Part shown: piece by piece, positions 34,758-45,339 of the stretch
Layout of the letters: each line of letters starts with the position of its first letter
Position numbering within the stretch: position 1 is the stretch's first letter
Source: Siphonodentalium dalli
Lineage: Eukaryota; Mollusca; Scaphopoda; Gadilida; Siphonodentaliidae
Direction: 5' to 3'
NCBI GenBank assembly: GCA_032622095.1
Contig: CP136062.1
Coordinates: 57,240,420 to 57,304,419 of the forward strand
DNA: 64,000 bases
Position numbers and translations under genes: made by a program
Notes under the pieces: model-generated
Seen by the model: the letters and a program-made list of their open reading frames with translations, nothing else
Databases searched by the model: none
Told to the model about the DNA's origin: nothing

Positions 34758-36544
34758 GCATGCATGAAAATAAAATGCAGTGTTTTTCCTCCTATCTGTG
34801 GAACGGATGGCCTTCGTTACATGTACATGTATATATTATTCCAAATATAGGACATGGGAACGCTGATAGAAAAATTGTATTGTATATACGGGAGTTAAAT
34901 GTAGCACATAATGAACTTTTAAGTTGCCAACATTGTTTAGGCTGTCAATTTATAAACTCCACCCATCCATGTTGTCAGGCTGCATTGATTGGCATTACAC
35001 AAACAAGCATGAAAAGATAATTTAGTGATTCATCTTATTCATGCATATATAAGTTCATTGAACAAGATCCATGTGGCTGTTTTAATTTTCAACTTTTGGT
35101 GTGATATTTGTTGGTGTATCATAACTGCATGGTGCTCCACAACAGTAATCGACTTGATACCGTGGTGGATATCATATACTGCCCGTATATACTGCGATCA
35201 TTACCAGGTATCCCCCCGGAAAACAACTGCGGGACACAACGTACCGGGGGGGTGGGGTGGTACTTAGGCGTAAAAAATTTACACGTAAATTTTTTCCTTA
35301 TACATTTAGGGGGGGGGGGGTTGTCGGAAAAATTTTGCATGTAATATTTTTCCAAATATGTATTTTCAGACTCCCAACTTCAATTTTCTCTCATTTTATA
35401 GAATATGGATTAACCTTAATATCCAAATCATATATACATGAGTAATACAATCCACATAAAACAATTTTGGATAACCACTGTCTTGGTGTACATGTGATAT
35501 TGACCCCATTAACCCTCTTAATAATGCCAACTATGTCAGTGTCTACCAGTCGATTGCAGAATTCTACCCTGCGATCGCTTATCTGGCAAATTTTTACTGC
35601 AGAACTATCCCATGTATTAAACAATTTCTCCTCCAATGGTATCAGAAAACAGTTATATGCTGGTATCTCACTCATCTCATTTGCATCTTTTTCAAAGTCG
35701 AGGTAATGACTAGTTGTCATTTTTTAAAGTGCATACATAGCGTTGCGATCACCAATATACATGTTTGTACATGTCATGACATCACGAGGTACAAATCTGC
35801 GTTCTACTGGTAGACAATGACCATTTTAGTCACAATAATCTAAACTAAGTTAACAAGCACCTTCTCGTGAATTGTATGCTCCGGTGTTTTTTTCGCTTTC
35901 CGGTCAAACCGAGTTGTTGTCCGGCTGCGGTAGATTTGATTTGGGGGGGGGGGGCGGGCAAATGGTCAGTGGAAAAAAACTGCAGTTTTTGCTGTTTTGG
36001 GAGGGGGGGGGGATACCCAAACCGAAGAAAACAGTTTTTTCCACCCTGTGTCTGCAGTTTTTTTCCACCCCCCCCCTGCCCCCCCCCCCCCCCCCATTTT
36101 TAAGGTCCATAATTTTGAGGATAGCAGTATATACATGTATTGGTGACAATGTACAAATATTCATCTGCATGGTAGCTATACATGTAGATTATAAACTCAC
36201 CACTGGTATTTTGGCGAACAGACTTCCAGTAATATTTCACCTGTCATTTGTTCATTGCCACGTGTCTAGCTAGACAGGACCGACGCTTAGACTAATCATG
36301 GGCGAAATCAATCTTCATATGTTGAAGATGAGAGGGCATGATGCCGCATCCACCATGGCTAATGAATCTGGTATTTCTGTAATTGAAGAAAAAATACATG
36401 TACATGTATGCTGCATATATATGTATGTGATATGGATGCATGTATTTTCATAATTTGCAAACATATTCAAAAACCAAGTGTAAAGTTCATTCTTCCAACA
36501 ATATTAGCATTTTCGGCGATTCAGATGTCAGAAGACCATAATTC
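34758..36544. other. No gene supported; G/C homopolymer-rich segment
   Basis: G runs at 35242-35260, 35310-35321, 35943-35953 and 36001-36011, and C runs near 36068-36095, make fold-back structures between about 35200 and 36100. A 109-codon minus-strand frame at 35720-35391 has no recognised domain. These runs may also be assembly-prone. Confidence 0.5.
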
Positions 36545-36660
36545 AATCGTAAGTGGAGGAATCGGGCCTGACAAAATCATGGATAGTTTGTTACGATGTC
36601 ATCGCAGATGAGAATATTTAATATCGGTGGTTAACCACGTGATTAACTATCCTATGATAT
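36545..36660 (+). repeat. Hairpin-forming flank repeat, left copy
   Basis: Shares TAAGTGGAGGAA(T/C)CGGG, AAAATCATGGATAGTTTGTT-like and ACGATGTC phrases with 43262-43397 in the same orientation. ATCATGGATAGTT and AACTATCCTATGAT form a stem across it. The two copies lie outside the GTGACTGACATTAC motifs that surround the D-D-D gene. Confidence 0.7.
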
Positions 36661-36705
36661 TTCTATTTACTTTGTACGATTTTTACGTTGTACAGTGCAA
36701 TTCCA

Positions 36706-37270
36706 CGTGACTGACATTACATTCAAAGAACTTTTTCCAGATTCATTGTGATGATACCAGCAACATGTATAACTATATAATCTTATTTATATGTGTGATG
36801 TTGGCTTGTGCCATGGTGCACCCAAAAATGTGCATTATTCTGAATTTAGTCAAGCGATGATAAAATGGCATCGTTCAATGTTAGCGTGACTGACATTACA
36901 TGAAAATATCAAGGCACATTGCGAACTTGTTTTCAAATTAAATTTGTCTTAAATTTACAGAAACTCATATGATTTTCTTTGTTAATTTTGCGTGGTAGAT
37001 ATTTCAAGATAATGTTAAAGCAAAATTTAAGCTCAGAACTATAATAAAATATTTGTTGTTGTCTAAATTATGCGTGACTGACATTACACTAATTTCGTGA
37101 CTGACATTACGCTATGAAATATATCAAGTATTTCCAACAGTTTCTGATCCAAATGAGTAATTAGTGCCCTACAATCATATTTTATGGGGTATATATGCAT
37201 TTAATATATTGTATTACCATATACAGCACATAAACATGACATTGGCCATTGTAAGCGTGACTGACATTAC
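36706..37270 (+). repeat. Left cluster of CGTGACTGACATTAC motifs (5 copies)
   Basis: Exact 15-mers at 36706-36720, 36885-36899, 37073-37087, 37096-37110 and 37256-37270, all in plus orientation. They lie 3' of the minus-strand gene at 37376-39409 and pair with a four-copy cluster at 42491-42705. Clustered subterminal motifs on both sides of a transposase gene are typical transposase-binding sites (family knowledge); the role here is inferred. Confidence 0.85.
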
Positions 37271-37375
37271 ACAAAATTATCCAAGATACATGGTAACTGG
37301 ATTTCAAATTTAAGTTGTTTTACATTCAAATAATTTAATATGAACACTAAATAATATTGAACAAAGAACTGCACT

Positions 37376-39409
37376 TTAACTATTTGCTGGGAAATCTGGG
37401 AAATCAAAATTCCCACGTGAATTTACAACAACTGGGCCATTCAGTTTCTTGCATATATCTTCCCGTTGATATACAAGCGTGTCTTCATGTGAAGGCCACT
37501 TCCAGAACTTCCCAGCACTGACCATAACAGAAACTTCATATGTTTCCCCAAAGATGCGTTTTACTTCACCAGGAAAGACTTCATCATCATATCTCACAGC
37601 ACACCATTCACCAATGCTTAGAGAAGTGTTTTCTGGTTGTGAATGCAAAACTTCTGCAGTTGAGCTACAATCTGGTGATTGTTTCGTCATTCTGCAAGAT
37701 ATCATGCCAGCTTCAAACTTCACAAAATGGATAGACTTTATACCCTTTATTGACAGTGCATTATTGAAAATCATTTCGAGCTCTAGGGACTCATTTCGCT
37801 GCTTTATTTCCGCAGAGGTCATTGCCATACAATGAACTTTTGAAGAGAGTCCAGCAGCAACAGTAAACGAAGCTGCGTCCTTCACCACTGCCTTCCGTGT
37901 CTTCACACACGTCCCTACCTGCCTCTTGACAGAGCCACCAATGCCATCCACCGGCCCTTTCCCATGAGACGTGGCAAAGAAATTCCACTGAATTTTCACA
38001 TTGTGTTTCTTTTCAAGCATGGGTATTGAAGCAAACACAAATCTGTTCTTGAACTGTGAGGAAGGTCCGTCGGACCAGATAGAAATGTATTTCACAGTTT
38101 GAGGCAAATGTTCCATGAGCATGTCAATGTAGGCAACTAGTGTATCCTTTGAGTGACTGCGATCATCTGATGTGATTACTTTCGGATGCAACTGGCCGTC
38201 ATACCACAAAGCTGCTGTGAAAAGGGTGACTTGGTTATGCTGCCAATGAGCACTTTGAATCTCATCCTGTTGAGAACATGAATAATTTTCTGCTTAATCA
38301 ATTTGTAGCAAAGCCATGGCGGGATTATATGTTTCACTACCCACAGATTCCCTTTGCATTCTGTACGACTTAGCTTGTTCACGTTTGATATGACAGTGAA
38401 TTATGAAATTTGGAAGTAACTCAAGAATATGATTGAAGAGTTGTGATGATGTACCTTCCTCTAAAGCTTTGCATAATTGGTCATCGTTATTTCTCCAAAC
38501 ATACCAGCTTACAGGGACCACATCATTTGCTGGTATGGAAAACTTTTTCACAAACAATTCCCCATTGCCACACTCACTACACTCATTGAACCAACACGCC
38601 TCCGTTGCATCCTTGCACAAGAACATTTCTGGCATTTCATGGCCATATTTTGGGAATTCCTTGTGAACATTGTGTAATGAATTCACAGCCATGATAAAAT
38701 TCTCATGATATTTACATAAACAAACATTCTTGGGAAGTTTGCTACTGAGTAAAACATTCTTAGGTCTTAATTCTGCGAACTTGCTTTTCCCTATCTTTTC
38801 TGATGGATGCTCTTCTTTGAATAGTGCGTACACTTCAACTACTGATGGAGTAAGGTGACGCGTTTGAACTTTGTATTTTGTTCCATCATGATTTCGAATA
38901 TTCACGATATCCTTTATCCCTGGAGCTTGACGACTTATATCGTCACGTGAATAAAAATTTGCCACTAGTGTTGCAGTTTGTTCATTTAGGGAATTTGCAC
39001 ATGGCCTTTGGTTTGGTGTGTTGTCACTACTTTCTGAAGAATTTGTGAACTTCCTAGCAATTGATTGACAAATTGCCCAGCTCCGTCTTGGAGTAATGGG
39101 GAGCACCCTCTTAACACGTGATATCGCACGACCTAAAGCCTGGGCACTCCTGAATGCCGGCGTTGAAGCAGCCTGCTCTTTTCTTTGGTTTTCTCTGCAG
39201 TTTGCTACTCTCTTTTTGTTCATCATATTTAATCTCTTTTGTTCCTCATATTGGACCGATGGGTGCAAATCGGACAGTTCAACTTTTTTCTTCAATCTAC
39301 TTTTATTTTGTTGAGCTGTGTTTCTTTCCTTATATGATGCATAAGCTTCAGGGTCCTGTTTGAGCTTTTCCCTGCGTCTGCCTTGTCTCTCCGCAGCAGT
39401 CAACACCAT
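37376..39409 (-). pseudogene. Putative D-D-D transposase, one in-frame stop (codon 372)
   Basis: The minus-strand frame runs from ATG at 39409 to a stop at 37376, 677 codons, broken only by TAA at 38296-38294. Residues 1-80 are very basic (RQGRRREKLKQDPEAYASYK; NKKRVANCRENQRK). Cys/His clusters follow: C230-x-C232-x2-H235, then C265, C272, C277, C280, and H338-C339-H340. D371 lies in LLQID, immediately before the stop and AENY. D447 lies in IWSDGPSSQFKN and D488 in TSHGKGPVDGIGG, giving a D-75-D-40-D spacing like a DDE catalytic triad. Residues 599-672 (YDDEVFPGEV...FWKWP) look Tudor/SH3-like. I recall the FATSHGKGP.DGIGG family from many fish and invertebrates as uncharacterised proteins. 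This start is chosen because a pyrimidine tract and AG acceptor (39430-39412) lie just upstream, so an upstream non-coding exon is likely. The remainder is intact, so the loss looks recent, or is a sequence error. Confidence 0.8.
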
Positions 39410-39440
39410 AGCTAGAAAATAAGAAAAGGAGATTTTATTA
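39410..39440 (-). promoter_or_regulatory. Candidate 3' splice acceptor before the transposase ATG
   Basis: On the minus strand CTCCTTTTCTTATTTTCTAG is followed by CTATGG. The pyrimidine-rich tract and AG, two bases before the start codon, indicate an intron in the 5' UTR; the upstream exon is not located. Confidence 0.6.
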
Positions 39441-39589
39441 AACACAGTTCTAACATTAAATTGCTTAAGAGTACCAGTAAATACCAGTATGATCTTCAAT
39501 ATTATCCACATTGGATATTGTTTATGAAAACATTTCAATCGGCTGAGTAATTATTGCCACCAAACACCGCAAATTTTAAAATAGGTTTC

Positions 39590-41540
39590 AATTGCATTTT
39601 TCACTGGTTTCAAATGCAAAAGAGGCACATTTTACCCAAACAAACTGACTTTCTTCCACATTAAATATAATTTTCAAAATGAGAAACAATGGATATCATT
39701 GAAATTGATACAATCATTTGAGTGAACAGTAATTAAACAAATAAACATTGAAAACTTGAAACGAGTATCTTATTCCAATTTTCTCTGGTTTCAAATGCCA
39801 AACAAGTAACTTTTTGCCTAAAACAGTGTTTATCACAGTATTAAAGTATGAATTTCAATATGAGATATATTGGATTTAATTCATGCAAACAAGTTTATGG
39901 GGATACCGACCTAATGAACAACCCAAATTGGAAATTAGCATCAGATTCCAATTTTCACCAGTTACAAATACAAAAAATACAGTTTGTGCCCAAAATTAGA
40001 GCTCTGTTTCACAGTAAATATGATTTTCAATAGTATACAACTTTGATATTGCTCATGCACACATTTCGATCAGATTAGCAACCTACCAAACACGGCAAAT
40101 TGAAAATAGTTTAAATTTAATTTTTCACTGGTTTCAAATTCAAAAAAGGCACATTTTGCCCAAAAAACTGAGTTTCTTCCACATTAAATATAATTTCAAA
40201 ATGATAAACATTGGATATCATTGATGCAATTATTATGAGTGAACAGTAGCCCACTAAACATTGAGAACTTGAAACGAGGATCTGATTCCAATTTTCACTA
40301 GTTTCAAATGCCAAAAAAGGCACTTTTTGCCTAAAAACAGTGTTTATCACAGTAAGTATGAATTTCAATATGAGATATATTGGATTTAATTCATGCAAAC
40401 AAGTTTTTAGGGATAGCAACCTAATGAACACCTCAAATTGGAAATTAGCATCCGATTCCAATTTTCACTGGTTTCAAATAAAAAAAATGCATTTTTACCC
40501 AAAAATAGAATTCTGTTTCAAATTAAATATGATTTTCAAAAGTATACACCTTGGATAATGTTCATGCAAACATTTCTGTCAGATTAGCAACCTACCAAAC
40601 ACGGCAAATTTGAAAATAGTTTAAATTTCATTTTTTACTGGTTTCAAAAGCAAAAAAGGCACATTTTGCCCAACAAACTGAGTTTCTTCCACATTAAAAA
40701 TAATTTCAAAATGAGAAACATTGGATTTCATTTGATGCAATTATTATGAGTGAACAGTAGCCCACTAAACATTGAGAACTTGAAACGAGGATCTGATTCC
40801 AATTTTCACTACCGGTAGTTTCAAATGCCAAAAAAGGCACTTTTTGCCTAAAAACAGTGTTTATCACAGTAAGTATGAATTTCAATATGAGATATATTGG
40901 ATTTAATTCATGCAAACAAGTTTTTAGGGATAGCAACCTAATGAACACCCCAAATTGGAAATTAGCATCCGATTCCAATTTTCACTGGTTTCAAATAAAA
41001 AAAATGCATTTTTACCCAAAAATAGAATTCTGTTTCAAATTAAATATGATTTTCAAAAGTATACACCTTGGATAATGTTCATGCAAACATTTCTGTCAGA
41101 TTAGCAACCTACCAAACACCGCAAATATGAAAATAATTTTCAATTTAATTTTTCACTGGTTTCAAATGCTAAAAAGGTCACTTTTTGCCCCAAAAATTGA
41201 GTTTCTTCCACATTAAATATCATTTTCAATATGATAAACATTGGGTTTCAGTTATGAAAACAGTTTGATTTGAACATCAACCTACCAGACATTGAAATCT
41301 TCGAACTAGAATGGGATTCCAATTTTCATGGTTTAAAATGTTAAAAAAAACTCTTTTTGCCCCAAAATAAGTTTCTTATGATTGAAATAACCTGAAGTAG
41401 ATACATTAGTAGTTATGTAGTCATTGAAATAAACATTTTTGTAATCCAAGGCAAACAATGAAGATTTATATTGGGAATTATACACCAATTCCAATTTTCC
41501 TTTTTTTTTAAACGAAAAAACACTTTCTGCCGAAAAATGA
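39590..41540. repeat. Tandem array, ~245-bp basic unit, 517-bp higher-order copies
   Basis: Units contain TTCACTGGTTTCAAATGC, CACTTTTTGCC, ATGCAAACA and TTCCAATTTTCAC. Two higher-order copies are nearly identical: TTTATCACAGTAAGTATGAA occurs at about 40344 and 40861, 517 bp apart. The array lies between the transposase gene and its right-hand motif cluster, probably in its 5' intron. Frames inside it are by-products. Confidence 0.85.
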
Positions 41541-42490
41541 GTTGCATTTATTCAAATAAGCCCCTAAATAATAACCAAAACCCCTACATATACAAATTAT
41601 TTCATGTCATACCTGTATCTATGTCAATACTGTGATAAAATGGTAAAATTCCAATATTATGATGATAATATCAAGAGCAAATTTGTTTTCCAAACCTGAA
41701 GCAGACTACTAAAAGTTTGCATAGCTGACATAGCAACAACAAAATGACATCATTAGTGATGTCATCATTGATGACATATACTTCATTCATAAAATTGTAT
41801 GAATGAAAGGGGTCATATATACAGAAGTATAGAACTTCAGGGAAAGTTGTAACATGCTAAATCCATCTATATATTCAAGTATCAAGTTAAACTCCACAAA
41901 TGTACATAAAAATGTACCGGCACATGTATATGTATGAATCAGTATAATATATATATTGTTGACCCAGTGACATATCCAGGCCGTTTTTGATACAGTTTAC
42001 CGGTTTGGGCGCCCAAACTCCAGGGGTAAAAAAAAACAAAAATTACCAAAATAAAAAAAAAAAATTTAATTTTGTTTTTACTTCAGGTCCCAATTCATAT
42101 CATAACAAGATCTATATATTTATATATATTGTGATAATTTGGAAAATATGTAGCATACCTTTCAAGTCTGGTCCGATTTTCCATGTCCTCTTCTTGTGAA
42201 TTAATATTAAAATCACAAACACACATCTCAGGAGATAAGTACGACGTGTACGACTTACTCACTCGCCATCTATGTTCTGAAACTTTTCTTATTATATTAA
42301 AATTTAAATACCACTACGCATACATTCAATGCTCACATACATGTACATCATGAGAACAATATTCAAAATTACTAGTAGTAGATGCACCTATATATGGAAC
42401 TGCATACGTTTACAAATCCAATTACTACATGTAGTATGTTTTCTTACAAGATTTTTATGCCATCTACCAGAATAGGAACAAATTGCAAAA
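41541..42490. other. No feature recognised
   Basis: AT-rich upstream region of the minus-strand gene. It would be the place to look for its promoter and first exon, but I see no clear signal. Confidence 0.4.
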
Positions 42491-42705
42491 TGTGACTGAC
42501 ATTACATGCCGTGACTGACATTACGTGTGACTGACATTACATATTTCAACGCTTGCTAGCGGTCAACTTAGACATCGGATGGTGCTTATATTGAACACAG
42601 ACATTGCGGCTCAGGTTTATTGAGTGCCTCTAAGATATGGTTGTTATATTGTCATGCAATATTGTTTTATACCAAAAAAGGTAGTATTTTCGTGACTGAC
42701 ATTAC
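42491..42705 (+). repeat. Right cluster of YGTGACTGACATTAC motifs (4 copies)
   Basis: Copies at 42491-42505, 42510-42524, 42526-42540 and 42691-42705, same orientation as the left cluster. The first three are spaced 16-19 bp apart. Confidence 0.85.
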
Positions 42706-43078
42706 ATATAGTATGTAGATTTCTGAAAATTATTTTTCCCCAAATGGACATCAGTCACAGAAATATAAACCCAAGATGTGTTATAGCGTGCATCGACCTA
42801 TTTAAATACTGAAATACTGCAGGCCAATATTAAATAATTGTTACAATTTGCTCAATTTCTTACAAGCCACTTTTGGCAAATATTTTAGTAGCACACGTGT
42901 GTCAACAATGGCATAAGCTTTCAGCACTAAAATGATAAATATGAGAGAGAGAAAAACTGTTTTCAATAACTTGAATACCATGACTATCAGATTTTCAAAC
43001 TGTTTAGTCAATATTCAAGATTTAATTTTTTCACAAATTTCATTCTCCGTCGTGGAATTGCCCTACACGCAAATTTCA

Positions 43079-43600
43079 CCAAGTGGAGGTAACCAAGGAT
43101 ACGTCACAATTTTTGCAAATCTGCATTGATATAACTCGTGATCATGTCGTGAGCATGCGCAGTCCAACTATCGGTTATTACCCAAGATGGGAATCTGTCC
43201 ACTTACAATTGAATCGTAGTCATATGAATCATGAATGTTCACTCAGTGAACGTACAGATGAAAGATATAATCTTAAGTGGAGGAACCGGGATCGACGAGA
43301 TCGTGGATAGTTTGTTCACACGATTACGATGTCGTACATGATGAAATCACAGTTTTTTTGTAAAGCATGTGATTGACTATCATGCGATCCTTCAGGCCAC
43401 ACTTTTTACATACACATGACTGATTAGTGATTACGTCGCAAATGGGGATAACCAAGGATACGCCACAATTTCGCTTTTAAATAAAACAGTGCATGATATT
43501 ATTGTTTACCTACTTACAATTGTATCGTGGTAATCTGAACGTTCACTTAGTGTTAAATTGGCCATGGCATGACAATATTAAAGAGATTGTGGGAATTCTA
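43079..43600. repeat. Partial tandem duplication near the right flank
   Basis: AACCAAGGATACG(T/C)CACAATTT occurs near 43092 and 43451, and ACTTACAATTG(A/T)ATCGT with GTTCACT(C/T)AGTG near 43201 and 43513. The repeat spans the right hairpin copy. Confidence 0.7.
43262..43397 (+). repeat. Hairpin-forming flank repeat, right copy
   Basis: Direct-orientation match to 36545-36660. GATCGTGGATAGT and ACTATCATGCGATC form the stem. In both copies one frame reads (S)GG-x-G-x-D-x-I-x-D-S-L-(L/F)...RC and then stops. Confidence 0.7.
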
Positions 43601-43611
43601 TCAGATTGACT

Positions 43612-44018
43612 ATCTATCTATCTACTCGATACTCCATCGCCCTCAATGTGCTGAGGATTATGTGGAGGTCCAGGTGCTACCACGGCCGAGTAACTTTATA
43701 ACCCTGTGGTGACTCCAGTAGCGTTCTTTAACGTGCACACACTGAGGCGTGTACACGGGTCAGCCATTAATGTCCGCGTCCAATCGGACAGCGTACTGAA
43801 CCCACGACAACATACCTGGACAAGTGTTGTAATGGGGGGAAGTCGGCATTTTTGCATTCGGATCTTTATTCAGTGATCTCGAATGAGACTTTTCAGCCTG
43901 ACAAACTTGTATCTGACCGAGTTCTGATTTTTGTCAGAATACCCTGACCACGTTACGATCCCCGGTCCGATAGCACGAGAGACCAGTACGCTACCTGTCG
44001 GCCACCGACTTCCCTTGA
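43612..44018 (-). mobile_element. tRNA-derived SINE-like element
   Basis: On the minus strand the head at 44018-43945 reads GTCGGTGGCCGACAGGTAGC then TACTGGTCTCTCGTGCTA and GGACCGGGGATCG. This is a decayed tRNA with a box A-like TGGCCGACAGG and a mutated box B. The body contains GCGTTCTTTAACGTGCACAC on the plus strand, a sequence type I know from marine-invertebrate SINE bodies. The distal end is a (TATC)n run at 43612-43632, a plausible SINE tail. No functional tRNA is claimed. Confidence 0.65.
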
Positions 44019-45339
44019 CATTTGTTAGAATAATGGTATGAAGTATAACTGATCATAACTGACAATTTCCTTATAAGCTACATGTATATTTTCAATAAAT
44101 GGGACCTTTTTATTTTCCAACTATTGTCATATCAATGTCGACCGATAATACACTGCATTTATGGCAGAATTTGATTTTGCAGACGAAAATAGCCATTCCC
44201 GGATGGTTTTTTCTTTTTATGTAGCATAAAATTTAGGCCAATTTATAATTCATTAAAAATCGTTTTTGCAGTTGGGAACGCAGTTGGGAATATTGTGTAG
44301 GGCTACCTTTATATATGAATCATAAATGCCATATAATCATAGTCCGTCAGAAGTTACTATTTTGACCAAAAAAATGTTCATTTATCAATGACGGATTCCA
44401 TTTTCTGAAATATTACACGGAAACAAAATTAGGCCGATTTACTATCAAATTTCATTTGAATAAAATGGATAATTCGTGCCCTTTTAATTGTAGTTCGATT
44501 AAATATTTTACTAGTAACAGTCTGTTCATAATGAGAAATCACTTCAATTGATTACTAATTAGTTTCACTTACCTAAAATCCGATCAATTTGTATCCTATG
44601 AAAACGTAAGATGGACGTAGTTTTTTATCCACGAAGCCTCGATCTGAGCCGGTAGGTAAAACAATAGGAATGCTTTTGCCCCTGTTGTAAAGTGGAACGA
44701 AATTACACGCTCAAATTTGTAATAATAAAAGTTCAACGAAGCAATAGATTGATAAGGCCACCACCAACAGGAACGTGGAGACAGGGTGATTGGGGTGTAT
44801 ATATCCCAAACAGTTCTAATAATTAAAAATTTCATGACTGCCACATTAGTTGTAAACTTCACACCATATAAGAGCACCCCCACCCCCTGGAATACGGAAT
44901 AATACCACTTAACACAGAGGGTGGAATACGAAATACCAGTTAACAGCCATATGGATAAATTCTCTATTGTCGTACGAACGCAGGTCATAATGTCCATGTC
45001 TAAAATGATATAAATTGATGATCGACGATCTGTATGTCAAACCGTGCATTTATTGTGACAAACATCGCATTTATATTATTCTTATGATCATTTTTTTTGG
45101 AAGGTTGGAATACGAATACCGGTATTTTTGGAATACCGAATACCTCCTAACAGAGGGGCCGGAATATGTCGTACCTCGTAACAGGGCATGGAATACGGCG
45201 TACGAAATGGGGGGGGGCTCTTACAGGTAAATCACAGGTAAATGACATACATAAAAAACACACTCACCGCGCTGTTGAAGGGGGGGGGGTGTCTGTGCAA
45301 CCTTTGTTTATTAATTTAACCCTTTCATAACGGGAGTTA
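44019..45339. other. No gene supported
   Basis: Holds C- and G-rich short segments at 44870-44890 and 45205-45222 with nearby GGAATACG-type repeats, possibly a small fold-back element (about 44868-45225), but end identity is weak. A 133-codon minus frame at 44997-44596 overlaps it and matches nothing I know. Confidence 0.4.

Noticed and set aside
34552-35020. Cysteine- and methionine-rich frames up to 130 codons
   Set aside because: They translate the 26-bp tandem repeat in successive frames.
35391-35720. 109-codon minus frame
   Set aside because: No domain, no neighbouring exon signals, and it lies next to homopolymer-rich sequence.
40117-41078. Repeated frames of 70-114 codons on both strands
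   Set aside because: They follow the 517-bp tandem copies; identical frames recur with the period.
43945-44018. Functional tRNA gene
   Set aside because: Box B is mutated and the cloverleaf cannot be completed; better explained as a SINE head.
44868-45225. Fold-back element with TAAGAGC and C/G-run ends
   Set aside because: End similarity is short and homopolymer-driven, and no target duplication was seen.
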